This document shows, one piece after another, positions 37,284 through 48,320 of a DNA stretch of 64,000 bases. The notes under the pieces are model-generated. The model did not search any database. It worked only from the letters and a program-made list of their open reading frames with translations, and had not been told where the DNA came from. Source of the DNA: Gloeopeniophorella convolvens (lineage: Eukaryota > Basidiomycota > Agaricomycetes > Russulales). A program made the translations under genes and the position numbers. Location: contig WTXD01000041.1 of NCBI GenBank assembly GCA_022496205.1, forward strand, positions 62,001 to 126,000, read 5' to 3'. Each line of letters opens with the position of its first letter. Within the stretch, counting starts at the first letter, position 1.

Positions 37284-40115
37284 ATGAGCATACCTGTGGC
37301 GTCTGCCACTGTTGCCCACTTTGTCGCGTTTGGAGCTGGCGAGAAGTCGGCTGCCACCGTGAGTGCTTTGTGCCGAAGTCCGCTTCTTCTTCCGAACGCC
37401 AGTTGACCGTCCCCGCTCGCCGCGTCTCGTGCGCCTACAGGCCGTCTTCGTTTTTGCGCTCCTCTCCACCATCGCGCTTTCGCTCGTCCTCCTCTGCATC
37501 GCTTGGATTGCAGGCTCAACCATCTTCAGACGCACACCGAGTGAGAACCTCACGCGCGAGGCGTTCTTCTTCCGCTCCCAGCTCGGGCAGTATGCCGGAT
37601 GCCTGCTGCTCAGCAATTGGATTAGCAGCATCGGTGGGCTGATAGACATCGACTGGGTTAGGGATGGCGGGATCACAGCCGGTGCGTCGGCTATCTTTCC
37701 TAGCGTTTGGGACGCATTTACGACGTCGTGATATAGCAGGGTCGAAATGCGCTGCTCAGGGTACGCCCGGTCGGCAATCGTGGGCACGCACGTCCATATT
37801 GATTTCTCTACCTGCAGGTGTTCTGGGCCAGATTGGCCAGTTCGGGTCATCGTTCTTCATCGTCGCGATGGGTATCCATTCCTTCAATTCGCTTGTGCTG
37901 CGCAATCGCCAACCGCAGTGGGTCGGGATTGTCGTCACTGTGATCGGGTGGGGGGGAGCACTCATCATTGGTACGTTTTGCTTCGTTCGGTGTTCCGCAA
38001 AGCTCAAGTCTCGCCCCAGGCGTTGGTCCGTTGTCAATTTCCGGACCCAAGACTGGCCCGCTGTACAACATTGTTGATTTCACATGTGGCATCTCCAAGG
38101 AGTACCAGGTCGCGCACATGCTGTTGTACTTCCTGCCTGTCCGTATGTCCGACTCTGCTTTCGGACCCGTGCTGATGTTTCTATAGCTATTCCTCGCCGC
38201 GCTTATCTCGGCAGTGGTCTACTCGCTCATTTTCCTGATCTTGCGCGGCACCCTCACCATTAACGGCGGCTTGAAGATCCAGCTTGACCCTGAACGCAGG
38301 TTGCGGTTCCGCGGCGAATCCTTCGAAGAGTATCAGCGTTTCATCAGTGCTGTGGCTCGCTCAATGCTCTGGTAAGCCGCTACTATACGTTCTCGTGGAT
38401 CCGAGTTAAGGTCCTTTGCTCCAGGTTTCCAATCAGTGAGTCCGGTTGAACGGAACGTGTACCGCAGCCTCCTAACGCATGACTCCAGCCTTCATCCTTG
38501 CTATGTTCCCCTCCTCCGTTGTCCAGCTGATGGACATCTCTGGTATCCTCGTGTCCTCTGGGGCCATGGCCTTCGCGTATATCCTGGTTCATCTGGACGG
38601 TAAGGCAAACGTCTCCCTATCTGGTAATCTCGACTGACGCGAGGTGCAGGCGTTTTCAACGTGCTTATCCTGTTTAATGTTCTCAGAGTTCTGGGCCCTG
38701 CTGTGAAGCCCATGCCCTCGGCCGTCTCCACCGACTTGGAGAAGGGACGCTCGAACCACGGCAGTATCTCTCGCCCCGCGTACGACTGGACGCCCCAGGC
38801 ATCCTTCGCACCCAGGACACAAGGACCGGTGTCGAGAACCGCGCCCCCAGCTCACCCGCCCAACAGCATCCCGCAGGGCCAGGGCTTCGGCTCCGGGTCA
38901 CGCCTCTCTTCCCTCAGGAGATCACCTTTCCAGGGCCACAGGAAGTCCTCTGCCAGCACCGACTCATCTTCCCGCCTGTTGACGCCGGAGCCATCGTCCC
39001 GCGGCCACTCCCCGTCCCCGAGCCTAAACAGCTTGGACTCTGTCTCAACCATCGGCCGGCCCATCGCACCCGCTTCCGTTCTAGATGCCGCCGAGCTCTC
39101 CGCGCCGCCGCAGGCAATCCAAAAATCCATGCAGACCGTCCCGCAGTTGCACCTCCTGACCGCCCAGGCGTCCCCCATCGGCCCCACTGGTCTCACGCCT
39201 TCGCCGCGCCGCAAGCGCGCTCCCCTCTCAACCAACCTCAGCCCCATCCCCGGTTCGCCCGCTGTACCCCTCTCCGCCGCACCGCCGTCCGCCGCGCCGT
39301 TCCACGAGGTGACGCTCAATACGCCCGCGCCACAGCCGTCGCCGACGAGTGACGGTGTGAGCTCGCTCATCAGCATGTACTTCTCACGCAAGTCCGCATC
39401 GAGCGCGGAGCTCCCGCCCTTCCCTACGAATGCGGGCTCGCGCGATTCGACGCTCGACTTCACCTCCACCTCCGCCTCGGAGGTCGAGTCCCTGTCTGCC
39501 TTCCCCGCCGTCCCCGTGCTTACTCCTCCCGAGGCGGCGCTGCGCCCGCTCAAGGCAACGGTCTCCGTCGGCGCGGTCGGCGGCGCGCGCGGACCTATGG
39601 CTACGCCACCTCCGCTGCCTACGCCTCCACCCGCACCGCAGGCGCTACCCTCTCCTGGGCTGTCCGCCTCGTCGCCAAGTTACTATACGACCGACGCGAG
39701 CGACTACTCCGAGTCCGAGGCGGGCTCACCGCCACCGCTGCCGTCCTTCCCGCGCGCCCCGACTGCGCTGCAGCCCACGCAGCCGCTACGCCTGAGCAAG
39801 GTTGGGCCTCCCATGGATGCCAAACCCAGCACTGGTCTCGGTCCTGGTGTTGTTGGTGACGATGCTGTTGGTGCGGCCTTGGAGCGCCCGCCTTCGCGCC
39901 AGCTGCCCGAACGGCCGCGCCCGGGCATTGAGCGCCCCGCGTCGCGCGCACTCCCCGTCCCGCCAGACGCTGTGCCCGGCCTCGCTGGCCGCTGGCCGGT
40001 CCCGCCGTCCGTCACGGGTTTGCACTCGCGCTCACGCTCGCTCGTCACAGGGCAGAGCCATGTGTCGCACTCGAGGCAGGACTCGGCCGCGTCGGCGCAC
40101 CCGGGGTACCTGTAG
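37284..40115 (+). CDS. Seven-transmembrane receptor-like protein (Git3/cAMP-receptor-like) with long cytoplasmic tail
   Basis: Predicted plasma-membrane receptor. The start exon (SIPVASATVAHFVAFGAGEK) is spliced to TM1 AVFVFALLSTIALSLVLLCI, then TM2 LGQYAGCLLLSNWISSIGGL, an extracellular loop with the small exon SKCAAQG (a Cys typical of fungal GPCR-like proteins), TM3 QFGSSFFIVAMGIHSFNSLV, TM4 WVGIVVTVIGWGGALIIG, TM5 LFLAALISAVVYSLIFLILR, TM6 AFILAMFPSSVVQLMDISGI and TM7 SGAMAFAYILVHL with VFNVLILFNVLRVLGP. About 480 residues of Ser/Pro-rich tail follow, all from one exon (38650-40115), with many SP/TP sites. The layout resembles fungal glucose/cAMP-receptor-like GPCRs (Git3 or Dicty_CAR groups). 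The ligand cannot be inferred. Eight or so introns. Its position next to a ras cluster may be chance. Confidence 0.75.
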
Positions 40116-41100
40116 GTTCTTGCCTGAGTGTTGTAGCGAGCCGTGCGTGCGTGCCGCGTTGCACTGCTACCACTGCTCCTGCTTTTCTTGTATGTCTGCT
40201 GGCCCGTAGTTGATTGATTGCCGACGCGCCCACGCGCCGCGCGGGAGCGAGCATGAGCATATCCTATTCGTTCTTCGTTCTCCTTCGTGCACGTTCTTCG
40301 TTCTCCTTCGTGCACTCCTTTTGGGGGTGGCACGCCCCGTACACACACCTGCAATGTACTTATCAGACTCACGTCGCGCCCCATGTCCGTCGTCATCGTC
40401 AGCACCATCGCATTGTGCAAGCACACTTTCCATCGCCCTTCTTTTCCCATTTTCGTTTCCTTGTGGATCTTTCTATGCAGAAGAAGACTTCCTTTCCGTG
40501 ATGGTAGCGTAGCGGGCGGGGGACCCTGTGGGTGCAAAGACGAGATGGTATCAACCCAATCTGTCAGCGTGCGGCGGGCGGGCTCGGCGCGAGTTACGGA
40601 GATCTGCGATGGCGACATGCGAACATCCGGCACCCGCAACAGATTCGAATGATCCAGATCCAGCTTCCCCTCCGCAAATGCCCACGAACTTGTTGCAGCT
40701 CCACGTGTGCTGGCAGGGCCTCCACTGGTAGAACTGGTAGTCGCCCTGCGGCAACACGGTGACAGGCAGCGCTGCTCGAGATTGGCGTGGGGCGCGAGGC
40801 GCGTGCGAGCCCTGAGAAAGATCTGGCACAAAGCCAACAGGATATGTCATCGCATCCATCAGGGGACGAAGGCCAAGGACAACACGCAGGACAGGGCCCA
40901 CTAGACACCGCGTCGTATCGGGCTCCGCCGCCCTATATTACCAGCGCCATCGTCGGAGGTGTCATAACTTTTCCTCCCATCATTCCCCCGTTCGTCCCTC
41001 CTTGGTCCCCTCTAAAGATTTCCTGCCCACCCTAGATCAGCATGGCTAATGCCCGAGTGAGTCCCGTCAGGCCGCCGCAATTTCGGGTCCAACTGACACG
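40116..41100. other. Intergenic between the receptor gene and the ras array
   Basis: 985 bp with no recognisable gene. It contains a 23-bp perfect tandem duplication at 40269-40314 and, at 41042-41056, a relic first exon of the neighbouring ras paralog (ATGGCTAATGCCCGA followed by GTGAGT). Confidence 0.5.
40269..40314. repeat. 23-bp perfect tandem duplication
   Basis: The 23-mer beginning CGTTCTTCGTTCTCC occurs twice head to tail with no mismatch (40269-40291 and 40292-40314), in the 3' flank of the receptor gene. Confidence 0.95.
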
Positions 41101-42087
41101 ATGCGGCCCGCCCCACGGTTCATGCGCGAATACCGAATCGTCGTCGTTGGGAGTGGCGGTGCGCACGCTCACCCGCGCTCTTCGCGGGACCCTTCCCTAG
41201 CCCAGCCGACTAACCGGGCGCCCGGGATGCAGCGGTGGGCAAGTCGTCGTTGACGATCCAGTTTGTGCAGAACCAGTTTGTGGACATATACGATCCGACG
41301 ATCGAAGGTGCGCCGCTAAATGTCCTTCCTGATGCTGTCCAGGAGCTGATGTATCGTGTGTGGTGGGTGTTGGGTGTTGGATGTTGTGCTCAGACTCGTA
41401 TCGCCGGCAATGCGTGATCGACGACGAAGTCGCGCTCGTCGACGTCCTCGACACGGCCGGCCAAGAGGACTACAGGTGCGTGCGACCCGCTCGCTGCTCG
41501 AGCGCGGCTGACGTGGCGCGGCGGGTACAGCGCGATGCACACACACTGGTTCCGCAGCGGCGAGGCCTTCCTGCTCGTCTACTCCGTGACGGACCGCAGT
41601 TCGTTCGACGCTGCCACGGCGTTCCACCAGGAGATCGTTCGCGCGAAGGATTCGGACACGGTCCCGCTCGTGCTCGCGGGCAACAAATGTGACCTTGAGT
41701 ATGAGCGGCAGGTCACCATGAACGGTGCGTGATCTCCTGCGCGACGCGCGGGCCCTTAGCGGCAGATGTGGGTGCTGACGCAGATGGGTGGCGTGGGGCA
41801 GAGGGCCGCACGCGCGCGCGTGAATACGGCTGCCGCTTCTTTGAGACGTCCGCAAAGCAGCGCATTAACGTCCAGGAGGCGTTCTTCGAGCTTGTGCGCG
41901 CCATCCGCGACCACAACCGCGTAAGCTTACCCTCCTCCCCTCCTTTGTCTGCACTAACATTTGAGCGTCTGTGGAACAGAGCATGCAGAAGCGGCGCATC
42001 TCGCAGGCGGTGCATATTGACACAGGGGTCGACGATGCGCATGGCGGCGGGTGCTGCAGGGGCCCCGTCGGCTGCGTCATTTGCTGA
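41101..42087 (+). CDS. Ras-like GTPase paralog 1 (intact)
   Basis: A small GTPase of the Ras family. Exons: 41101-41158, 41233-41307, 41394-41475, 41531-41724, 41802-41920 and 41980-42087. P-loop GSGAVGKSS has Ala at the position of Ras Gly13. Switch I YDPTIEDSY is intact. Switch [13 protein letters not shown] keeps Gln61. NKCD and TSAK base-binding motifs are intact. The hypervariable tail ends [14 protein letters not shown], with two Cys and a CVIC CaaX box for prenylation. Introns fall at the same places as in the canonical ras at 48.3 kb. The ancestral first exon (41042-41056, MANAR) is present, but the intron after it has no AG acceptor where expected, so translation probably starts at ATG 41101 or 41122. 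Likely membrane-bound; whether it signals like Ras is unknown. Confidence 0.88.
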
Positions 42088-42304
42088 TCTCCCATTGCCT
42101 CTGCCACTGCTTGGGACCTGGATCTTAATTGTCCCTCTTCGCCGCGATGGGCGCTCTGCGTCTGATGCAGATGGCTTCTGCGTCGGAGTGCACACGCTTG
42201 GGGGGCCGTGGGCCGTGGTTATATATCAAAGTCTGATCTCTGTATGTATAATCCGCTGTTGACTGTATCGCCTTTACGCTTTCGTCTATCTGTAGATGTG
42301 CTTG

Positions 42305-42339
<35 letters not shown>

Positions 42340-42791
42340 GTCCGCGGGACCCCGTTCCCGCGTGCACCATGACATTGCTCTTGTACAACGGCACATGCCA
42401 GTGTATGTGCTGTACACTCTACTGTATGTGCGAAAGCAAAGAGCGCAGCCTCAATGTCAGACTGCCTGCTTCTGGCGCCCTAATGGTGTATTACCATACT
42501 ACCGTGCATGGCAGGCTGTACGCACTCTCGAGGTTACATCTCATGACAGTACTCTCTTCCACAAGGCCCGCGACCTGTCGCAACCATGCACGACTATCAC
42601 GCGAGCGTCAAGTCCGAGGCCGAGGAAAATCGCCACCGTCACAAGTGCTTACAGACGCGGCCCAACCGCCATGTCGCGTCGGGCTTTGCCGCCCGCGGAG
42701 TGCAGTGCCGTTGAGAGACCGCTGACCGCCAACTCGTCCCGAATTACCACCTGCACCCTTCCCTCTTTCTCCGATCTTACCTTACAACACG
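42088..42791. other. Intergenic in ras array, with (TATC)n microsatellite
   Basis: 704 bp between ras paralog 1 and the ras pseudogene. It holds a (TATC) microsatellite at about 42304-42339. No gene seen. Confidence 0.6.
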
Positions 42792-43805
42792 ATGCTGCAC
42801 CCAGGTGAATCCATGTGCACGTGCGTTGCCGCGGTCCCGTCTCGGGAGTGTAGAGTACATGCACTGCTGACGCACGACACGATGCATCCAATCCCCGCGC
42901 GGATACCAATTCGCCGTCGTCGGGAGCGGCCTTGCGCGCGCGCACCCACGATCGTGTCTATGCGGGGCCTCCAACCTCTTCTATCTCTACTGACTGCCCG
43001 ACTCGCGCGCGCTGGCAGCCGTGGGAAAAACTGCACTGTCCGTCTAATTGATCTACACCGTATCTTCATGGACAGATATGGATCGAATCAAGATGGTGCG
43101 TCGCGTCTGCTACACTTTTCCCGTGCGCTATGATATTGACGGATATGCGGTGGGTGTGGGTTCAGGGGTGTACCGTCGGCGATGTGTGATCGACAGCGAG
43201 GTTGTGCTCGTCAACGTGCTCGACGATTTCGAGTCACTGGACTGCAGGTGCGTACTGCCCCTACTCCAACTAATGGGTGCGGCTGACGGGGGCGCACAGC
43301 ATGCCCAGGCTTCACAGCGCGGAGGACCTTTTACTCATTTACTCGGTCGCAGACCTCAACTCATTGAGGAGACCCCAGCGCTCCCTCGGCGATCTCTACC
43401 CGATGGCAACAAATCGGTCCTGCCCTTGCTCATAAGGAGAAAGTGCGAAGCCGAGCGGCAGGTCACCCCAGATGGCGCGCCTGGGTGATCGATCAGCGGG
43501 ATTGGGCAGAGGGCCGCGCGCGCGCGCGAGTTCGGCTGCCACTTTTTCGAAGCGTCCACGAAGCAACGCATCAACGTGGAGGCATTCTTCGAGCTTGCGC
43601 GAACCATTCGCGACCGCGACCGCGTACACCCATTTCCTCCCCTATCTTCTCTGTTCTACGCGCTCGCAACGCTGGCGCGCGTGCGGTCGTGGGACGGTAT
43701 ATGCAGAGGCAGGATGTCTCGTCGGCTGTGCACGTTGACGCAGCAATCGATGACGCACATAGCAGCAGGTGCTGCAGGGCTCTCGCTGGCTGCATCGTCC
43801 GCTGA
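42792..43805 (+). pseudogene. Ras-like paralog 2, decayed
   Basis: A recognisable but broken ras copy in the same exon order as its neighbours. Remnants: a start exon like that of the paralogs (42792), YQFAVVGSG without a usable acceptor before it, AVGKTALSV followed at once by an in-frame TAA and a shifted frame over switch I, then CVIDSEVVLVNVLD with DDFESLDC in place of DTAGQEEY. Further on, frameshifted traces of the G4 region appear, then FFEASTKQRINVEAFFELAR-like sequence and a tail VHVDAAIDDAHSSRCC ending CIVR. At least one stop, several frameshifts and a lost switch II make a working GTPase impossible. Confidence 0.85.
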
Positions 43806-44277
43806 CTCTCACGAGCCTGGGTGCCGCACCGATCCTCCATGCTCATAGAAGAACGGATGCTCTGCGTCTGATGCATCTAGGTTAGGACGAATCATATGCT
43901 TGGGTGGCCGATAGGCATGATAGCGTATCGGTGTCTGACTTTCGTATGTCCAATCTACTGTTGTCTGCGTTGCTTTCACTGCGCTGCCTGTCCGTAGATG
44001 TGTTACTATTAATAAACTCCTTTGTGTGCCTCACAATTTTTGGTGTTTCTGCAAGGCTCTCAGTTATTGCAAGCTGCACAGCCACAAAGAAGACTCGGGG
44101 TCTCCCACCCACCTCCAGCATCTATCTGCCTCCACCTCTCTTGACATCTTCGGGTGACCAGATGCAGACGCCGTGGTTCTTTGAGTATCGTATCACTTTC
44201 CCCTGCCCTCGGCACCAGTCGAGCTGCTACCCACCGGGCTTCTTCTCCCTGCAACACTCCCCTGCAGATCCTGCATC
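43806..44277. other. Intergenic in ras array
   Basis: 472 bp, presumably the promoter of ras paralog 3. No gene or repeat recognised. Confidence 0.4.
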
Positions 44278-45231
44278 ATGTCTAATGGTCAAGTAAGTCC
44301 CTGCGCACGTGGCCTTCCTCGTCCTGGCATGCTGACGCGAGCGGCGCACCCGTGTCCAACCCGCATCTAGCAGTCCTTAGTCCGCGAATACCGACTCTGC
44401 CTTCTCGGGCCCGGCGGTACGCACACCCACCCACCCGCACCCGCGTCTGCTCGGGGTCCTAGGCTCTCTCAATTGACCTCACAACGCGCGCTTCGCGTCC
44501 GCAGGGGTGGGCAAGTCCGCACTGGTGCGCCGGTTCACGCTGAACTGGTTTGCGGATGAGTACGATCCGACGATCGAGGGTGCGCTGCGCGTTCCGTGTC
44601 TGCGCACACACTACTGGGCCTGATATTTGGGCGCTGTGATGTACTCGCGCGTGTAGACTCGTGGCGCCAGCAGTATGTGATCGATGGCGAGGTCGCGCTT
44701 GTCGAGGTGTACGATATAACCATCCAGGAGGGCTACACGTGTGCCGCAACCTCCCTCCCCTCGTGCTCGCGCTGACGTAGCACAGCGGGGTGCTCCTGCC
44801 TTGGTTCAGGGAATACGAGGCCTTCCTGCTTGTCTACTCCGTGCGGAACCGCTGGTCATTCGATCGCGCCACAACGACGCACGAGCAGATCCTGCGCATC
44901 AAGGGAGAAGAGGCAGTCCCGATCGTGCTCGTGGGCAACAAGCACGACAGCCCGTACGAACGGGAAGTCACCATGGATGGTGCGTACCCGTGTGCGATAC
45001 AATGCAGATGCTGATGGTACCAGTGGGATGCGCGGAGCAGAAGGCCGCGCGCGTGCGCGCGAACTCGGTTGCCCTTTCTTCGAGACATCCGCGAAGGAGG
45101 GCACCAATGTGCAGGAGGCGTTCTTCGAGCTTGTGCGCGTAACTCGGGAGCATCAGACGCGCACCAAAGATGCAGTTGATGTACACGGCGGCGGGTGCTT
45201 CCGCTTGCCATCCGGTTGCGTCGTCTGCTAA
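44278..45231 (+). CDS. Ras-like GTPase paralog 3 (intact frame, altered switch II)
   Basis: Exons: 44278-44292, 44371-44416, 44505-44579, 44657-44738, 44786-44979 and 45041-45231. The protein starts MSNGQQSLVREYRLCLLGPG and has P-loop GPGGVGKSA, effector YDPTIEDSW, G4 motif NKHD and G5 ETSAK. Switch II is changed to DITIQEGY: Asp57 and Gln61 remain, but Thr58, Ala59 and Gly60 of Ras are replaced by Ile, Thr and Ile. Gly60 is needed for the GTP-induced switch in Ras, so nucleotide-dependent signalling may be impaired. The last intron of the other paralogs is absent: the codons run straight from EHQTR into the tail, which ends GGGCFRLPSGCVVC with a CVVC CaaX box. All splice sites are GT/AG, and no stop interrupts the frame, so it is probably expressed. 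Confidence 0.82.
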
Positions 45232-45806
45232 TCTTACTTGCCCATAACTTCTATCCGCCTCGATGGGCACCATGTGTCTGCCTCATACCCATAACCTTTT
45301 CCACATCAGAATTTGCTAGAATAGCCCACGGCGGGCCGTGACTATACATGAGCATAGGATCTTTGTATGTCTGTCCTCAACTGCATCGCCTCCAGCACCC
45401 CGTTTGTCTGTTTGTCCGTCTGTCCGTCTGTCTGTCTGTCTTCTTCAACACCACTGGAGCCCGTGCCGCATCTCAGACGAAGCTTCTTGTCATAAAAGGC
45501 ACCCCCAACTGTATGCTGTGGGGATTCCCCGGCTCTTTTTCCCACTGGCTGCACGTGCGAACATGGGGAACACAGCCGCAATTGGTCCGCATTGTCGGCG
45601 AGCCTGCTACACACGCTCTCTGCTTCTGACGCCCTACTAATCGTATATTCAAGAGGACATACAATTATTGCATCGCATCAACGGGCCCCGCTTTCAGGTA
45701 CAGGCCACGTGACCCACATCGAGGAGTCTGCCAGTGCCTTCGTGACAGTCAGCGTCTTCCCCATCTCTTCTTCTTTCCCGTGCAGCTGTTCTGCGGACCC
45801 TATCTC
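45232..45806. other. Intergenic in ras array, with GTCT/GTCC repeat
   Basis: 575 bp between paralogs 3 and 4. A GTCT/GTCC tetranucleotide tract lies near 45402-45441. No gene seen. Confidence 0.5.
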
Positions 45807-46817
45807 ATGTCCAGTGGCCAGGTGAGTCATAGGATGCACTACCGAAAACTGCTTTGAAGCGTGCGAACCCACTGACACGAACAACACTGTCCGCCCGCCT
45901 TTGCAGTCGCCTGCGCGCGAATACCAGCTCTGCATTGTCGGCGTCGACGGTGCGCACGCTTACCCTCCCTCAAGCGGTGCTGACCGCCTGACTCACCCAC
46001 GCGCCGCACCGACAGGGGTTGGCAAGTCCGCGCTGATCTTCCAGTTTGTCTTGAGCCGCTTTGTGGACACGTACGACCCGATGCAAGGGGGTGCGCCGTA
46101 GCTGCGCACGCATCGCTGGTGCTGAATGGGCATCGTTACCACGCAGAGCCGTACCGGAAGCAATGCACGGTCGACACCGAGGTCGTGCTCGTTGACCTGC
46201 TTGACACGGACGGACCGGAGGACCGGAGGTGCGTGCATACGTGCACGACGCGCTCCCGGGCGCGGCTGATGCAGCGCGCAGTCGCGCAGCGCACACATAT
46301 TGGCTCGAGCGCAGCGAGGCGTTCCTGCTCGTCTACTCCGTGGCGAACCGCCAGTCGTTCGACTACGCCACGACGTTACACGCTCAGATCTTACGCGTCA
46401 AGGGCGTGCAGGCGGTCCCGCTCGTGCTGGTAGGCAATAAATGCGATCTCTCGGACGTGCAGCGGGAGGTCACTGCGGACGGTGCGTGCGTGCCTTGTGA
46501 TGCGCGGCAGATGCTGATGCTGATCCCCGGGTGCGGCACAGAGGGCCGCCGGCTTGCTGGCTTGTTTGGCTGTCGCTTCTTGGAGACGTCGGCAAAGGAG
46601 GGCACCAATGTGCAGGAGGTGTTCTTGGAGCTTTTGCGCGTCACCCGGGAACACAACCGCGTGTGAACAAGTCTCTCCGTCCTCTGCGTCGTCGCTGATT
46701 CTTGATGGGCTTGGAAAACAGGCAGTGCAGGCCTCCCGAGTGATGCACGCTGACGATGCCATCGACACGCATAGCGGCGGCTGCTGCAGGCACCCCGGCC
46801 GCTGCGTCATCTGCTGA
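45807..46817 (+). CDS. Ras-like GTPase paralog 4 (intact frame, altered P-loop, effector and switch II)
   Basis: Exons: 45807-45821, 45907-45949, 46016-46091, ~46147-46229, 46282-46481, 46542-46660 and 46722-46817. It starts MSSGQSPAREYQLCIVGVDG and has P-loop GVDGVGKSA, where Asp stands at Ras position 12. Effector loop YDPMQGEPY replaces YDPTIEDSY, losing Thr35, the switch I residue that binds Mg and the gamma-phosphate. Switch II DTDGPEDR has Asp for Ala59 and Pro for Gln61. NKCD and TSAK are normal. The tail (DDAIDTHSGGCCRHPGRC) ends in the CaaX box CVIC. The frame and intron sites are preserved. GTP hydrolysis and Ras effector binding are both predicted to be lost or altered. Either it has a new role or it is on the way to becoming a pseudogene. 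Confidence 0.8.
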
Positions 46818-48320
46818 TCGAATTGGCTAGTGCGGTTGCCCTCTTTGCCACGGCGGGTGCCGTGCGTCTGATGCGGATGCGCCTGCGTCAGAACGTGCAT
46901 TCGATTACCTGTGGGTCGTGGTTACACATCAATATCTGATTTCTGTATGCCTATTGATTTGCCGTCGACTGTGTTGCCTTTACGTTGTATGACTGTAGAC
47001 GTGCTTATCTATTCATCTGTTCATGTCCCCACGTACGCTTGAACACTGCGAACGAAGCTCTGTGTATACTGCATGGTACCTCTAGTAGATGCATAAAGGA
47101 GCACACTGCCGCAATCTGTGTGCAAATGCAAGGAGCACAGCTTTTCATATTCGGGTCACGCTCGCCCCGCGTCAGTGCGCCTGCCGAGCTTCTGACGCCC
47201 TAACAGTGTATTACCGCGTGCGTGCCTTGTTCTGAATCAAGGCTCCCATTTACTGTATCTCCCCCCAAACGCTTCTTGGTTGCTTATCTCCATCTTCCCC
47301 ACGAGCTAGCCTTGGCAGTGTGAGTTGCTTAGAGCACAACATCATCGGAGAACCACTCGTGTGCACTTTACTGGACTGATGCGCCACCCGCGTCATGCAC
47401 GAATACGCGAGTCCTCGCGAGCGCGCGAAGCATCACGGGCGCCATTCATGAGTGGAACATCGGACGCGGGATCGGGGGGCTCTGATTCGTTGTGCTTGTG
47501 GGACGCATCTGCATCAGTGCGTGGACAAAGCATCGCTCTGCTCGGGTATTGTACGTGATAAGTAAGCATCCTGGGCTGGCAGCACGCACGTTGAGCGCAA
47601 AGGGAAAGGTGTGCCATCACCCAGACGCGTCGCAAGTCGGTGTAGGCACACGGTAAGTACCCGAGGACAGGGGCACAATATCGCTTGCCAAGCCACAAGT
47701 ACGAAGCGTGCCACGTTAGCCGGGCGCGAATGCGATCTTGCGGGATGGTCAATGATGCAGCCCTGCGTAATGAGGTTGCTTGCGAAACACTTGGGGGTCG
47801 GTGCGACTGAGTACTGCACCCAATTACAGCGACGCTAGTACTTATCGGGGAGGTCGGGCGCAGTGATTTTCCGAGGATCGCCGACACGACGAGACGGGGG
47901 GCCAGTAGAGATGATGACAATCTATCTCTATTTTCAAAGGTGAGAGTAGCTGAGGTGGGGCTGCGCTGTGAGAGCGGTCGGGGAGGGCAACGGAAGCGGA
48001 TTAGGTTCGCAGGAAGAAGAGGAGAGATGGGCGCCCTAGGAGAGGGTATGAGGGGTTGGGTAATGGCAAGGATAAAGATGCTGAGAGTGATTGTAACTGA
48101 CAGAGGAGGGGAGAAAGTATTTGATTGCAGGCCCGAGGGCGGGGCGCAGGAAGGAGGCGAGGCGGGCGAGGCCGAATATTGCGAGGGACGACTCCGCCGG
48201 GCTGGGACCAGCCTTGTCTGTCTCCCTTCCACGACCCACAGGCTTTATATCCTCCCTTCCGCTTAACGCCCGCCACCTTTTCCTTCCCTCCCTTTCACTT
48301 TCTTCCCCTCTCTACTTACC
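46818..48320. promoter_or_regulatory. Upstream region of the canonical ras gene
   Basis: 1.5 kb without a recognisable coding exon. A long minus-strand open frame (47393-48232) has no domain and looks like a chance frame in GC-rich DNA. The last 200 bp before 48321 are pyrimidine-rich, as in strong fungal promoters and 5' UTRs. Confidence 0.45.

Noticed and set aside
36840..37850. 336-codon minus-strand frame overlapping the RAD30 end and the receptor start
   Set aside because: It runs antisense to exons of two well-supported genes and has no domain.
40551..40901. Minus-strand frame with a Cys-rich segment (QFYQWRPCQHTWSCNKF)
   Set aside because: Small and isolated, no homologous pattern recognised, no splice context; kept only as a note.
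47393..48232. Minus-strand 279-codon frame upstream of ras1
   Set aside because: Low-complexity Ser/Pro/Arg composition without a domain; it overlaps the ras1 promoter.
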